Shown here one piece after another: positions 33,956 to 44,063 of a DNA stretch of 64,000 bases (within the stretch, counting starts at the first letter, position 1; every line of letters begins with the position of its first letter). Under the pieces are notes generated by a model. The model searched no databases, was not told the origin of the DNA, and was given only the letters and a program-made list of their open reading frames with translations. The stretch is from positions 1 through 64,000 of the forward strand of contig NZ_BCVA01000021.1 in assembly GCF_001591505.1 (NCBI RefSeq), read 5' to 3'. The position numbers and the translations under genes were made by a program. This DNA comes from Neobacillus niacini NBRC 15566. Lineage in GTDB: Bacteria > Bacillota > Bacilli > Bacillales > Cytobacillaceae.

Positions 33956-35950
33956 ATGATAATACAAAGTATTTCAATCAAAAATTTTAGATCTTTTGGG
34001 AATATTGAAACCACTATTGATTTATCAAAAATAAGTACATTTGTAGGTGGTAATAGTTCTGGTAAGACTGCAGTACTTCAAGCAATTCAAAAACTCTTTG
34101 GGTTAACCGCAAGTGAACGTACTTTAGTTAAAGGGGATTTTCATACTTCAGCTCTTTCACAAGTTGACTCTACTAGTGAAAGGGATCTATACATAGAGGT
34201 GCGAATCGACTTTCCTGAATTAAAGAACACAGAAAAGCTAGAAGGTAAGCTTAGTATCCCTCCTTTTTTTAACCATTTTACAATAAACTCTCTTAATGAA
34301 TGTCCATACGTAAGAATGAGATTAGTGGGGAAATGGAGTGCTGGTACTACACCTGAAGGTGAAATAGAACAAAAACTATATTTTATTACTGTCCCCTACG
34401 GTGAAGATGTTAATGAAACTACTATTTCGCCAGTATCTCCACATCAGCGCTCAGCAATTCAAATGATCTATGTACCTGCAATTAGAGAACCATTAACACA
34501 ATTAAAGAACGCTTCTGGAACCATTCTATGGAGAATCTTGAATAGCATAAATTGGCCAGAGGATATGGACCAACAAATAGAATTAGAAATGAAATCGGTT
34601 GATGCCTTGTTTGAAAAAACTGAAGGTGTAGGTGAAATAAAAAACGTAATAGGAGAACAGTGGAAGAAATATCATTTTGAAGATCGATATCAGGATGCAA
34701 ATATTAAATTCAATAGTACAACATTGGACTCAATATTAAAAAAAATTGAAGTGCAATTTTCTCCTACACAAGAATCTAGTACTTATACCATAGAAAAGTT
34801 AGGTGATGGATTAAGATCTTTATTTTACTTATCACTTGTTTCTTCGTTATTAGAAGTAGAACAGCAAATCACAAAAAAGCCAACTGCTGCACTAACGATT
34901 CTTGCGGTAGAGGAACCAGAGAACCATATTTCACCGCATTTATTAGGGAAAGTTGTTGAGAATTTAAAAGAAATTTCAGAAAAAAATAATGCACAAGTTT
35001 TACTTACATCGCACAGTGAAACAATAATAAAAAATGTTTCTCCAGAGGATATTTGTCACCTTAGAATTGATAAAAAATCGGGCCAAACGATTGCAAAAAA
35101 AATAGATCTTCCTAGTAAGGAATCTGAAGCATATATGTATATCAAAGAAGCTGTTAGGGCCTTTCCTGAGATATATTTCGCTAAGCTTGTTATTTTAGGT
35201 GAAGGTGATACAGAAGAAATTATTATCCCTAAACTACTAAAGGTGAAAGAGATTTCATCTTTTGAGTCTTGTATATCTATTGTTCCGTTAGGGGGTAGAC
35301 ACGTCAACCATATGTGGAGGTTACTCAATCAATTAGATATACCACATATCACATTATTAGATTTAGACCTTGAACGAGGCGGTGGAGGCTGGGGAAGGAT
35401 AAAATATATTCTACAAGAATTGATTAATAATGGATATGATAGGGATGAAATATTGTCTAATGAGAGAGGAAACTGTTCCACGATAACTGCACAAGAGTTT
35501 GAGAAAATGCATGAATGGGGCTTAGATAAGGATTCTTTAGATGAAATGAAAACATGGTTAGATAGGTTAGAAGAACCAGAATATAATGTTTTCTTCTCTG
35601 GTCCATTAGATATGGACTTTCTAATGCTTGAAAAGTTCCCTTCGGCGTATAAGGAAATAATGAAAATAGGACCAAGGTTACCAGATAGATCTGATAAGCC
35701 CGATGAATATAGAAAAAAGATTAACTCTTCAATTCAAGCAACCTTGAAAAATATTAATGCAATTGGTAAGACATATTCAGAAGAGCAACATGAATTAATG
35801 GTGTGGTACAACTCATTATTTTTAGGAAGAGGTAAGCCTAGTACACATATAGAAGCTTTAACTAAGATTAGTGAAAACGCACTTTTAAATGATTGTCCTC
35901 AAGTCTTGGTAAGATTACTCGAACGGATTAAGCTAAAAATATTGATGTAG
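33956..35950 (+). CDS. OLD-family ATP-dependent endonuclease (Gabija GajA-like)
   Basis: 664 aa. N-terminal ABC-type ATPase: KNFRSFGNIET, Walker A GGNSSGKT (31-38), Walker B region TILAVEEPENHISPHLL (about 315-331) and H-loop LLTSHSE. C-terminal TOPRIM nuclease: LVILGEGDTEEIIIPKLL (about 411-428, catalytic E and following acidic residues) and TLLDLDLERGGG (about 466). Class 2 OLD proteins sit next to a UvrD-like helicase, as here, and GajA of Gabija is such a protein, an ATP-regulated DNA-nicking enzyme. It is longer than the founding GajA (about 580 aa). Eight bp separate it from the helicase gene. Confidence 0.82.
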   Translation: MIIQSISIKNFRSFGNIETTIDLSKISTFVGGNSSGKTAVLQAIQKLFGLTASERTLVKGDFHTSALSQVDSTSERDLYIEVRIDFPELKNTEKLEGKLSIPPFFNHFTINSLNECPYVRMRLVGKWSAGTTPEGEIEQKLYFITVPYGEDVNETTISPVSPHQRSAIQMIYVPAIREPLTQLKNASGTILWRILNSINWPEDMDQQIELEMKSVDALFEKTEGVGEIKNVIGEQWKKYHFEDRYQDANIKFNSTTLDSILKKIEVQFSPTQESSTYTIEKLGDGLRSLFYLSLVSSLLEVEQQITKKPTAALTILAVEEPENHISPHLLGKVVENLKEISEKNNAQVLLTSHSETIIKNVSPEDICHLRIDKKSGQTIAKKIDLPSKESEAYMYIKEAVRAFPEIYFAKLVILGEGDTEEIIIPKLLKVKEISSFESCISIVPLGGRHVNHMWRLLNQLDIPHITLLDLDLERGGGGWGRIKYILQELINNGYDRDEILSNERGNCSTITAQEFEKMHEWGLDKDSLDEMKTWLDRLEEPEYNVFFSGPLDMDFLMLEKFPSAYKEIMKIGPRLPDRSDKPDEYRKKINSSIQATLKNINAIGKTYSEEQHELMVWYNSLFLGRGKPSTHIEALTKISENALLNDCPQVLVRLLERIKLKILM

Positions 35951-35958
35951 GTGTTTTT

Positions 35959-37860
35959 ATGTTTAAAAAGATAAATTGGCAACCTTCTGGTGGAATAAGT
36001 CTTGAATATGCAGCAGAATTGGCGGTTAAAAGTAACCTAAATACTTTAGTAATAGCTGGTCCAGGTGCTGGGAAGACAGAATTACTTGCCCAAAGAGCAT
36101 CCTATCTTTTGGAATCAAATATTTGTGAGGATCCACAAAAAATTCTTGCCATAAGTTTTAAAGTAGATGCCGCTGATAATTTACAAAAGAGGGTTGAAAA
36201 AAGAGTTGGTTCTGAATTGGCAAAGAGATTTGAATCTAGGACATTTGATTCTTTTGCTAAATCCATACTTGATAGATTTAGACTTGCGCTTCCATCAGAA
36301 TATCAACCATCGTCTGAATATAATTTGATATTTAATGACGGGGAGTTAAAGGATATTGTAAAGGGGTTCGTAACAGAGCAACATCCAATCCATCCTAATT
36401 GGCAATATGAGATAAATTTTGGCACTCTTTTCAAAAGGGTTACAGAATCCCCTTTACCCTTTTATGAAGGATTTGATGATTTATATGGTTGGATTGGTCT
36501 CCGTTTGTGGAATGCAATGGTTAAAGGAAAAGGCTCATTACAAAGTTCGTTAACATTTCCAATGATAGCGAGATTGGCAGAATATATTTTGAAAGTAAAT
36601 CCTATGATTACAACTGCTCTAAGAACAACCTATAGTCACGTTTTTTTAGACGAATTTCAAGATACTACATATATTCAATATGGTTTGTTAAAAAATGGAT
36701 TCTTAGGGTCGAGTACTGTTTTAACAGCAGTAGGAGATGATAAACAGAGGATCATGGGGTGGGCAGGTGCTATGGAAAATTCATTTAAGGAATTTTCTTC
36801 AGACTTTAACGCTGAGGTTCAGCAATTAGTCTTAAATCACCGGTCAGCACCAAGATTAGTTGAGGTTCAAAATGTTCTATCACAATCTATTAATTCTAAC
36901 TCAGTAAAAGTGAGATGTTCAGATAAGTGGACAAGTGAAGACGGAATATGTGAAGTATGGACTTTTAGAGATCATTTGCAAGAAGCAAAGCATATTTCAG
37001 AGTTCGTAAAATTAAAACTCAAACAAATAAAACCTCGTGATATTTGCATTTTAGTAAAGCAACAAGAAAGTATCTATGCTAAACAACTAATAGAGGAATT
37101 AAATAAAATGGGAATCCAATCACGAGTTGAGAAAGAGTTTCAGGATATTCTTTCAGAAGAATATATTAATTTAATTGTTGATATTTTAAAGATTGCACAC
37201 TTTAAAAATGCTTTTGATAGTTGGCAATCCCTTATTAGAGTTCTAACAGACATAAATGGTATTGATTATAATGAAGAAATAGAGAAACTATGGAAGTTAG
37301 AGTTACAATTGGAGAATTTCATCGGTGAACTAAGGGCAGAAATGAAGAATATCTCTGATAATACTGCAGAGGTTAAGACTTATATTACCCATTTGTTTGA
37401 TAAGATAATTAACTTTATTGGACTAGACAAAATAAAAAGTTTTTTTGTAAAGTATTCAACCGGTAACTTACTAGAAAAAACTAGAGAAAAAGCTATTGAA
37501 AAAATGAGTGAATCTTTTCAAAAGCATCGAGAATGGGAAAAAGCAATTTTGGATTTTTTAGGAGAGTTCAGCATTCCTATAATGACAATTCATAAAAGTA
37601 AGGGGTTAGAGTACGATACAGTCTTCTTTATAGGCTTAGAAGATGATGCATTTTGGAGCTTTAGGAACCAGTCAGAATCAGATATAAGGGCATTTTTTGT
37701 TGCCCTATCTAGGGCAAAAAATGAAGTTTATTTTACATTCTCTGATTCGAGAGAAATAAAAAAATATGGGAGATTACAGACTGCTAATCAAAATAGAAGT
37801 AATATATCTTCTTTATATCAGATGTTAATGAATGCGCAGGTTGAAACGAAAAATTATTAA
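35959..37860 (+). CDS. UvrD/PcrA-like SF1 helicase (Gabija GajB-like)
   Basis: 633 aa with SF1A motifs in order: I AGPGAGKTELL (about 33), Ia ISFKVDAADNLQKR, II LDEFQDT (about 230), III GDDKQRIMGWAGA, IV NHRSAPRLVE, V TIHKSKGLEYDTVFF (about 541), VI VALSRAKNEVYFT (about 575). GajB senses DNA ends or processed DNA and acts with GajA in Gabija defence. This protein is about 140 residues longer than the founding GajB, so the pair may be a related variant rather than canonical Gabija. It is the second gene of the operon. Confidence 0.82.
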   Translation: MFKKINWQPSGGISLEYAAELAVKSNLNTLVIAGPGAGKTELLAQRASYLLESNICEDPQKILAISFKVDAADNLQKRVEKRVGSELAKRFESRTFDSFAKSILDRFRLALPSEYQPSSEYNLIFNDGELKDIVKGFVTEQHPIHPNWQYEINFGTLFKRVTESPLPFYEGFDDLYGWIGLRLWNAMVKGKGSLQSSLTFPMIARLAEYILKVNPMITTALRTTYSHVFLDEFQDTTYIQYGLLKNGFLGSSTVLTAVGDDKQRIMGWAGAMENSFKEFSSDFNAEVQQLVLNHRSAPRLVEVQNVLSQSINSNSVKVRCSDKWTSEDGICEVWTFRDHLQEAKHISEFVKLKLKQIKPRDICILVKQQESIYAKQLIEELNKMGIQSRVEKEFQDILSEEYINLIVDILKIAHFKNAFDSWQSLIRVLTDINGIDYNEEIEKLWKLELQLENFIGELRAEMKNISDNTAEVKTYITHLFDKIINFIGLDKIKSFFVKYSTGNLLEKTREKAIEKMSESFQKHREWEKAILDFLGEFSIPIMTIHKSKGLEYDTVFFIGLEDDAFWSFRNQSESDIRAFFVALSRAKNEVYFTFSDSREIKKYGRLQTANQNRSNISSLYQMLMNAQVETKNY

Positions 37861-38034
37861 CTTTTTCTGTTAGAAACTAGTATCTAAGTGACAGTTTAGC
37901 CGGCTGAACCTGAATGTATAGCTTTTTTCATTCCCCTCATCCTTCCAATAATCTTAGATATATTGAGATTAAAATAAAATGGGATTTATTCTGGCATAAT
38001 GGTGCTAATAGAAAATATGAGGAGAAGAATAATA

Positions 38035-39336
38035 ATGGCACTAATTCAAGATGAATTAAAAATAACCAAATTAAAAGACTTGCTTGCTATAAATTTAACC
38101 TTGCCATCATATCAGCGACCATATAGTTGGAGCGTGAAGTCAACCAATACCTTATTTACTGATACATATGAGGCGTTTAAAGATGGAATCAATGAATATC
38201 GTATTGGGTCGGTAATCTTACACAAAGAACGCTCTGAAAAATATAATATTGTTGATGGTCAACAAAGGCTAACTACATTATCAATTCTACTTTATAGTTT
38301 AGGAGATGACAAACAAAGTCTGTTGAAAGAAAAATACAGTAAACTATCGAACGATGTTATTGTCACAAATTTTGCCGTCCTTTCTAAAAGAACTAACGAA
38401 TTAACCTATGATGAACGTCAAAAATATAAAGATTATCTTTTGAATCAATGCACCACAGTTCAAATTGTCACAGACAGTGAGCAAGAGGCATTTCAGTTCT
38501 TCGATTCACAAAATTCTCGTGGTAAAGAGTTAGACCCACATGATTTGTTAAAATCATACCATTTGAGAGAAATGAATAGTGAAGCTGAAAACCAAAAAGT
38601 GAAAATCATAAATCGTTGGGAAAACATGAACCAAGACAATCTAGCCGATTTATTTAAAAGCTATTTGTACCCACTGGCTCAATGGTATAAAGGAAAAGAT
38701 GGTTTAGGTTATTCTTCAAGTAAAATTGATTCTTTCAAAGGAATTAAGGGAGCAAATATCTACAATTATGCAATTTACCATAAAGCTAGTAATCTTTATG
38801 TAGAACAATTCAATGCTAATGGTAGTAATGAATTGCTTGCCTCAAAATTTTTGAATCAATTCCAATTAACACAACCCTTGATAGCCGGGAACCGATTCTT
38901 TAATTACACACTTCATTACGGAGAACTATTGGAAGAAATACAAAAAAAAATTAATCGCTTTCATGACCAAGATAAAATTCCAAGCAAGCGTTCAGGCGAT
39001 ATTTACATTAAGCAGCTGTATGAATGCTCATTATTATTCTTTGCCGATAGGTTTGGTCTCGAGAGCTTAACCCAATCTGTGATGCAGCAACTTTATTCAT
39101 GGAGTTATTCATTACGATTGACAATGACTGCGGTGTATCCTCAGACCATCAATAAATATGCAAAAGGTCAGCATGAACGAGCAAACTATGGAATCGATAT
39201 GTTTTCTGCAATCAGCGAAATGAGGGATCCAGAGGGGTTGAATTTACTTGTGCTTACACAGCCAGACATTGATGATAATAATAAAGAGAAATATAAAGCA
39301 ATATATGAATTGCTTTGTAAATGGAATGGGTGGTAG
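38035..39336 (+). CDS. DUF262 family protein (GmrSD N-terminal-like)
   Basis: 433 aa from ATG 38035, chosen because GAGGAGAAG stands upstream; the open frame from 37999 lacks a site. The DUF262 core is clear: LPSYQRPYSWSVKSTNTLF (about 28) and YNIVDGQQRLTTLSILL (about 77), then FFDSQNSRGKELDPHDLLKSYHLR. DUF262 proteins (GmrS part of GmrSD, SspE, BrxU) bind and hydrolyse NTPs through the DGQQR motif. No DUF1524 HNH motif is present at the C-terminus, so it probably works with the next gene, three bases downstream. Confidence 0.85.
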   Translation: MALIQDELKITKLKDLLAINLTLPSYQRPYSWSVKSTNTLFTDTYEAFKDGINEYRIGSVILHKERSEKYNIVDGQQRLTTLSILLYSLGDDKQSLLKEKYSKLSNDVIVTNFAVLSKRTNELTYDERQKYKDYLLNQCTTVQIVTDSEQEAFQFFDSQNSRGKELDPHDLLKSYHLREMNSEAENQKVKIINRWENMNQDNLADLFKSYLYPLAQWYKGKDGLGYSSSKIDSFKGIKGANIYNYAIYHKASNLYVEQFNANGSNELLASKFLNQFQLTQPLIAGNRFFNYTLHYGELLEEIQKKINRFHDQDKIPSKRSGDIYIKQLYECSLLFFADRFGLESLTQSVMQQLYSWSYSLRLTMTAVYPQTINKYAKGQHERANYGIDMFSAISEMRDPEGLNLLVLTQPDIDDNNKEKYKAIYELLCKWNGW

Positions 39337-39339
39337 AAG

Positions 39340-41127
39340 TTGACAGCCGATTTAAAAATAATACCGGTATCAGACGTTTTTGCCAACATCAATTACCTAG
39401 TGCCGATTTATCAACGTAATTATGCTTGGAGTGAAACGCAAATAGTACAATTGATTGAAGATATTGAGAGCTCTATTGACGATTCTAATAAAAACTACTT
39501 TTTAGGTAATTTGATTGTTAATCAAACGGATAACAATGTTTACGAAGTAATTGATGGTCAGCAGCGATTAACGACTTTATATCTTCTCGAGAAGTATTTA
39601 GGTGTTGTATTTGCGAAAGAAGCGTTGAGATTTGAGGCTCGTGAAAAATCAAATCGTACCCTATCTTATGTCAGTGATAGTAGTAATCCGGAATTAATTG
39701 AAGAATTATCATCACCAGAAATCTTGAATGGTTTTCAAATCGTTGATAACTACTTCAAGAATAAAAATATCGATAAAAGCAGCTTTGTTCAAAAGTTGGA
39801 ACGAGTTTTTCTTATTCGAGTTCAAGTCCCGCAGAATATTGATTTAAACCATTACTTTGAAATTATGAATACCCGTGGAGAACAATTAGAACTTCATGAA
39901 ATCGCTAAAGCTAAGTTGTTAGAAGTGCTTGAAAGCGACCTCGACAAAAATATAGCAGCGCTGATTTGGGAAAAATGTTCTGATATGAATTCGTATGTTC
40001 AGATGAATTTTGATGTGAAAGTGCGAAGAAGTATCTTTACTGAGAACTGGAGCAGTCTATGTCAATCAATTAAGGATTTTGATTCGATAAAAAGTAAAAT
40101 CCCGACAGCTAATGAATCAATAGATAAAAAAACTTTGATTGAAATCTTAAGAGATAATAAAATGCTTAATGTGTTAACCACGCAATCCGAAGATGAGAAT
40201 GAACGTTTTGAATCAACTATTTCTTTTCCAAACTTCTTATTGCAAGTCAATGCTGTTTTGAGAAAACTCGGAGAAGAAGATGCAAGTCTTGATGATAAAC
40301 ACTTCCTTAATAATCTATCTTGGGCATGGTCAACACCTGAAAAAGCAAAAGATTTCTTATTCATTCTATTGAAGTGTCGAGTGCTATTTGACAAGTATGT
40401 GTTAAAACGTGAGTTTGCTAGAGATTACAAAGAAACGGGTAAATGGTCTCTGCAACGTTTAGAAAAATATCATGATAATAAGAAAAATAGCGATAAACCT
40501 AAATACGTTGGCACATTCGGTGATGAAGGTAATGATAATAAGAAGCTAAGAACCCTTCAATCTTGTTTACGTATTACTTATACATCACCAAAAACTATGC
40601 ACTGGATTTCGGTGGTTTTATCTAACTTGTTAGAAAACGAGGCAACTGACATTATTCCCTTGTTAGAAAACTATTGTAATAAGAAGGTTGTTGATTCCGA
40701 TTATCAAAACAGGAATGGTTTTGGAGTTGAACGAATTGTATTTTCTTATCTTGATTATTTAATTTATCGAGATGGTTATTCATATGATGGAAAAGAAATC
40801 ATATCACCATTTCAAGATGATTGGCAATTCCAGTTTAGAAGTTCCATTGAACATTTCCAACCGCAACATCCGGTTGAAGGAGAATGTTGGGAACAACATG
40901 ACTTGAACGGATTCGGTAATCTAGCGTTACTAACGGTTTCGGGGAACTCAAAGTTTTCTAACTTGCCACCTGCTGGAAAAATCAATTCATATCCGAGTAT
41001 CATCAATCAAAGTCTGAAATTAAAAGTCATGGAAAAAATGACAAGACTTGGCGATGGGAAGTGGACAGAAGAAAAGGCAAGTAGACATAAAGATGAAATG
41101 TTCAACATTTTGAAAAATAAAGGGTAG
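39340..41127 (+). CDS. DUF262-DUF1524 (HNH) nuclease, GmrSD-like
   Basis: 595 aa from TTG 39340. DUF262 half: LVPIYQRNYAWSETQI (about 20) and VYEVIDGQQRLTTLYLL (about 67), FEIMNTRGEQLELHEIAKAKLLE. DUF1524 half near the C-terminus: SIEHFQPQHP (His of the HNH), LNGFGNLALLTVSGNSKFSN (Asn residues), about 500-550. This fusion is the nuclease layout of type IV modification-dependent enzymes (GmrSD, SspE). Paired with the nuclease-less DUF262 gene, it forms a two-protein unit directly after the Gabija-like operon. Confidence 0.85.
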   Translation: MTADLKIIPVSDVFANINYLVPIYQRNYAWSETQIVQLIEDIESSIDDSNKNYFLGNLIVNQTDNNVYEVIDGQQRLTTLYLLEKYLGVVFAKEALRFEAREKSNRTLSYVSDSSNPELIEELSSPEILNGFQIVDNYFKNKNIDKSSFVQKLERVFLIRVQVPQNIDLNHYFEIMNTRGEQLELHEIAKAKLLEVLESDLDKNIAALIWEKCSDMNSYVQMNFDVKVRRSIFTENWSSLCQSIKDFDSIKSKIPTANESIDKKTLIEILRDNKMLNVLTTQSEDENERFESTISFPNFLLQVNAVLRKLGEEDASLDDKHFLNNLSWAWSTPEKAKDFLFILLKCRVLFDKYVLKREFARDYKETGKWSLQRLEKYHDNKKNSDKPKYVGTFGDEGNDNKKLRTLQSCLRITYTSPKTMHWISVVLSNLLENEATDIIPLLENYCNKKVVDSDYQNRNGFGVERIVFSYLDYLIYRDGYSYDGKEIISPFQDDWQFQFRSSIEHFQPQHPVEGECWEQHDLNGFGNLALLTVSGNSKFSNLPPAGKINSYPSIINQSLKLKVMEKMTRLGDGKWTEEKASRHKDEMFNILKNKG

Positions 41128-41319
41128 AACACTACTCAAGGCATTGTAGTCCAAGGGCGCGTGGGCTCAAGAGTATTTAACTTGACATAAATCCTTGAAA
41201 CAGAGCAGCTGACTAGAACACAGGAGCTTGCTGATTGACTTAGGGCAAAGACATGGGGTTAATTAGGAGTTTATATATTCTTAAGAAACTTAAAAGAAAA
41301 GAGACAGGAGGAAGAAAAT

Positions 41320-41529
41320 ATGTATCTTTCACCGAGAGATGAAGAAATAATTAATGCAATAATAGCTGATCAGCGCGTGAGCATTCAAGCGGCAGTTTAT
41401 GCAGCCTATGTGCAATTAACGCCAAGTAATAAAAAGCCTGTTTCACAAAGAGAATTTCATCAGATCTTCAAAGATAACTGGCAAGCATTCAATTCTTTGG
41501 AAATCGAAGACTATGAACAGGGTGTCTAA
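41320..41529 (+). CDS. hypothetical 69-aa protein
   Basis: ATG 41320 with a strong AGGAGGAAG site. Product MYLSPRDEEIINAIIADQRV... is acidic and helical, without membrane segment. Unrecognised. It stands alone 190 bp after the DUF262 pair and is followed by a terminator. Confidence 0.6.
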   Translation: MYLSPRDEEIINAIIADQRVSIQAAVYAAYVQLTPSNKKPVSQREFHQIFKDNWQAFNSLEIEDYEQGV

Positions 41530-41593
41530 TTATTATTTATCGAGTTGTGAATGCTTTAGACCGTAAGTATTTCAAAACTTGTTTCCTAGCGAG

Positions 41594-41630
41594 GTTGCTA
41601 TGCCACGAAAAGGCAGCAACTTCTTTTATA
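41594..41630 (+). terminator. terminator-like hairpin
   Basis: GGTTGCTATGCC pairs with GGCA-GCAAC across ACGAAAA (one bulge), followed by TTCTTTT. It ends the 69-aa gene unit. Confidence 0.55.
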
Positions 41631-41865
41631 GCAATTGAAAACTATCATAAGCTAAAGTTCATATTTCGGTAGAAGTAAATTCATTTTATTTTAATGCCCA
41701 AATATTTGATTGACTGTGCTTCTTTGTTTAACAACTATTGCACAGTACAAGGATACTATTCAAAAGAAAGATATTCAACCATACGGGAGCCTTGAAGGAG
41801 ATCAATTGCTAGACGTACACTTATCTTCACAAAAATAATTTTGCATTATATCAACTATAAATAAA

Positions 41866-41898
41866 CTGAAGATATGTAGATTTTATACATATCTTCAG
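41866..41898 (-). terminator. 13-bp perfect hairpin after the Mrr-like fragment
   Basis: CTGAAGATATGTA (41866-41878) and TACATATCTTCAG (41886-41898) with a 7-nt loop, 20 bp past the stop of the minus-strand gene. T-rich tail on the minus strand is short. Confidence 0.55.
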
Positions 41899-41918
41899 CT
41901 TATTCTTTTAATATAGAC

Positions 41919-42137
41919 TTAGTTAATTGCTTGCTTACTAAGTGGAAAGAATCGAAATAAGTTCTTATTCTCCAGACTATCCCGATATTCACGTAATAGA
42001 AGCTGTAAGCCATCACGATCTATTAGCTTGACATTGTTTCTTTCAGCAGATAGAATAGCTGATTTTGTAAAGTATCGATTCGTAATGACGACTTTATTCT
42101 GTGCATTCCAATAACCCGCACCGCCACACACTTTCAT
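41919..42137 (-). pseudogene. C-terminal fragment of an Mrr-type restriction endonuclease
   Basis: The 72-aa frame has NKVVITNRYFTKSAILSAER and VKLIDRDGLQLLL, the C-terminal part of Mrr_cat nucleases (VVTNxxFTxxAxxxA...LIDGxxL). The catalytic D...ExK segment and all upstream domains are missing. The break coincides with the start region of the opposite-strand nuclease gene at about 42101-42140, so a deletion or recombination joined two unrelated genes here. Confidence 0.65.
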
Positions 42138-43367
42138 CTTTTCTAGAAACAGATTACGGTAAACAATTACATAAAGAATTAGCTATGTTTGTAAAAATGG
42201 GGAAGATAACTGCTGAATATAGGGATAGAATCCAGCACATTGAAACACAGGGATATTATAGATACTGTGTTAAAGGAAACGCATGGAAGTGCTTAGAAAT
42301 CTTTTTGAAACGATTCCCAGAATTTTTTACATTAATCGATTTTATACAAATCGAAGGGGAAGCAGAAAAGTATATTTTTGTGATTAATAGCAAAATGGAT
42401 GACGAGATGGATAAGATTTTAAAATATAAAAACTTAAATCCAGCAAAGTACCATAGGGAATTAACAGAGGGACGGATTTTAACATTTTATATTGGATTCT
42501 TAAATAATCCTCGCCAATATTCACTACAAGAACATCCTGTACGAAACGCCTTCCGTTTAGCGGAAAGTGCAGGAATTCGAGTTGGATATTATTATTACCA
42601 TGAAAAGCCAGATCCGGATAGATATAGCTATATTTCATTAAGTAATATACGAAGTTTCCCAATAGACGAAGATGAATACGGAGATTTTTCTTACTCAGCT
42701 GGTGGATTTAGAACGGATCTAGATCCAGGTTTTAAATCATCATGGGAGGCAAATATCGCCCGCATCTTAAATTATCAAGGTGTTGAGTGGAAATATGAAA
42801 AGGGAACTAAAATTTATGATAGTGAATTAGGAGCATACATACCTGATTTTATAGTGTATAGAGGTGGTGAAGTACATGTTATCGAAGTAAAGGGTAGATG
42901 GGATCAAAGAAGTGTAAAAAAAGTATCTGCTGCCATTACCCAAGCGAAAGAGGAGAAAATCATTATTATTGACTCGGATTATTATTCTTTGTTAGAAGAA
43001 AAATTTAAAGAGTCCTTTCCAAATTGGGAAACGAGCAAAATAGGTAACAATACATCATTTGAATTACCTGTAATAGGAATAACTATAGGGAAGAGAAGAA
43101 TGAACGTTAAGAAATTATCAACTGGTGAATCACTAATGCTAATAAGACAACCAAATAATCCATACGATAGGAACGCAATTTTGGTTACTACAATGAACGG
43201 TGAAGATTGGATTTGTTGCAAAGGAATGGGCCAGTATCTTTTCGTTTAAAATTGATTGTGGTTTTATTTACAAAGCTACTGTTAAGGAAATCGAAGAGAG
43301 AGTTATCACAATTAAAATTATGGCCATTAATAAATCAATCAAACTATTAGAAAAGATAGATTTTTAA
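42101..43367 (+). pseudogene. PD-(D/E)XK nuclease with HIRAN domain, frameshifted
   Basis: The first frame runs 42101-43249 (382 aa). A nuclease core has FKSSWEANIARILNYQG, AYIPDFIVYRGGEVHVIEVKG (about 210-270: E, D, E-x-K). A HIRAN domain follows (ELPVIGITIGKRRM...GESLMLIRQPNNPYDRNAI). The HIRAN end is lost at the stop, but the +1 frame from about 43208 gives IGFVAKEWASIFSFKIDCG and FIYKATVKEIEERVITIKI, ending at 43367, exactly the missing HIRAN end. A one-base indel near 43205 explains this. The N-terminal start lacks a ribosome site and lies at the Mrr breakpoint, so the front may be truncated too. Confidence 0.7.
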
Positions 43368-43542
43368 GGTGAGAGAGAAACTTAATCAATAAAGTTTTCC
43401 TTTTTATTGGCTCCTTCAAAATATCTCGATAAATACCTTGCTTGGTTCATATTCTTGGATAGTCGTAGCAACGAAAGTACATTAGTGAGTTTCTTCTTAA
43501 ACTATATTTAAAATAACGATCAAGATGAAAGAAATATATATT

Positions 43543-43572
43543 AAGGGAAACCTTCACTAAAAGGCTTCCCTT
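43543..43572. terminator. bidirectional terminator
   Basis: AAGGGAAACCTT pairs with AAGGCTTCCCTT, with T-rich DNA on the right (TTTTAATTT) and A/T-rich DNA on the left. It separates the plus-strand nuclease from the minus-strand genes. Confidence 0.65.
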
Positions 43573-43607
43573 TTAATTTACTCATTTACCAACATTAAAA
43601 TTTTATT

Positions 43608-43796
43608 TCAGTCCAAGTCTACATCTTCTTTGTAAACTTTGGTTTCCTGTCCTTTGTGTTTTCCTGTTAATATCCTGATAAAGTAGCTCCGATGGTCTTC
43701 ACCAATGACTTCAATTTTTCCGCCTTTTTTAAAATAGATAATTCTACCGGAGTCCCTTAATATTCTTCCATCTGTATTAAAGTGTGCTTTAGTCAT
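43608..43796 (-). CDS. hypothetical 62-aa protein
   Basis: ATG 43796 with GGGGGAAC upstream; an in-frame ATG at 43808 overlaps that site. Beta-rich product with KKGGKIEVIGED and TGKHKGQETKVYKEDV, an SH3-like pattern, not assigned to a family. Located 63 bp after the zinc-ribbon gene on the same strand. Confidence 0.55.
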   Translation of the reverse strand: MTKAHFNTDGRILRDSGRIIYFKKGGKIEVIGEDHRSYFIRILTGKHKGQETKVYKEDVDLD

Positions 43797-43859
43797 AAGT
43801 TCCCCCAAAAATAGATTAGTGTTGAATACAACTAGTTCTGATACAAGTGGTTCATAGAG

Positions 43860-44063
43860 TTATTCTGCAAAAGGACTTCCCCCATCATAATCTTTAGTTT
43901 CAGGATTCCACCATTTACCGAACATAAATTTTCCTTTCTTATCTGTCCATTCTTCATATACTCCTTCACACTTCGTACAACCATAATATTTAGAATATCT
44001 ACCATTTCCCATATGGTCGTTATCTTGACCCATCATCTCTGATTTGCAATACTTACACAACAT
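43860..44063 (-). CDS. small zinc-ribbon protein, 67 aa
   Basis: MLCKYCKSEMMG...YGCTKCEGVYEEW: two CxxC pairs about 24 residues apart form a zinc ribbon. The C-terminus is rich in Trp, Gly and Asp. ATG 44063 has GAGGAG upstream. Role unknown; between the 62-aa gene and the CoiA-like gene, all on the minus strand. Confidence 0.65.
   Translation of the reverse strand: MLCKYCKSEMMGQDNDHMGNGRYSKYYGCTKCEGVYEEWTDKKGKFMFGKWWNPETKDYDGGSPFAE

Larger units (their letters stand above)
41530..41918. other. intergenic stretch with two hairpins
   Basis: A terminator-like GGTTGCTATGCC/GGCAGCAAC stem with CTTCTTTT (about 41594-41630) and the perfect hairpin at 41866-41898. The rest shows no gene. Confidence 0.4.
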
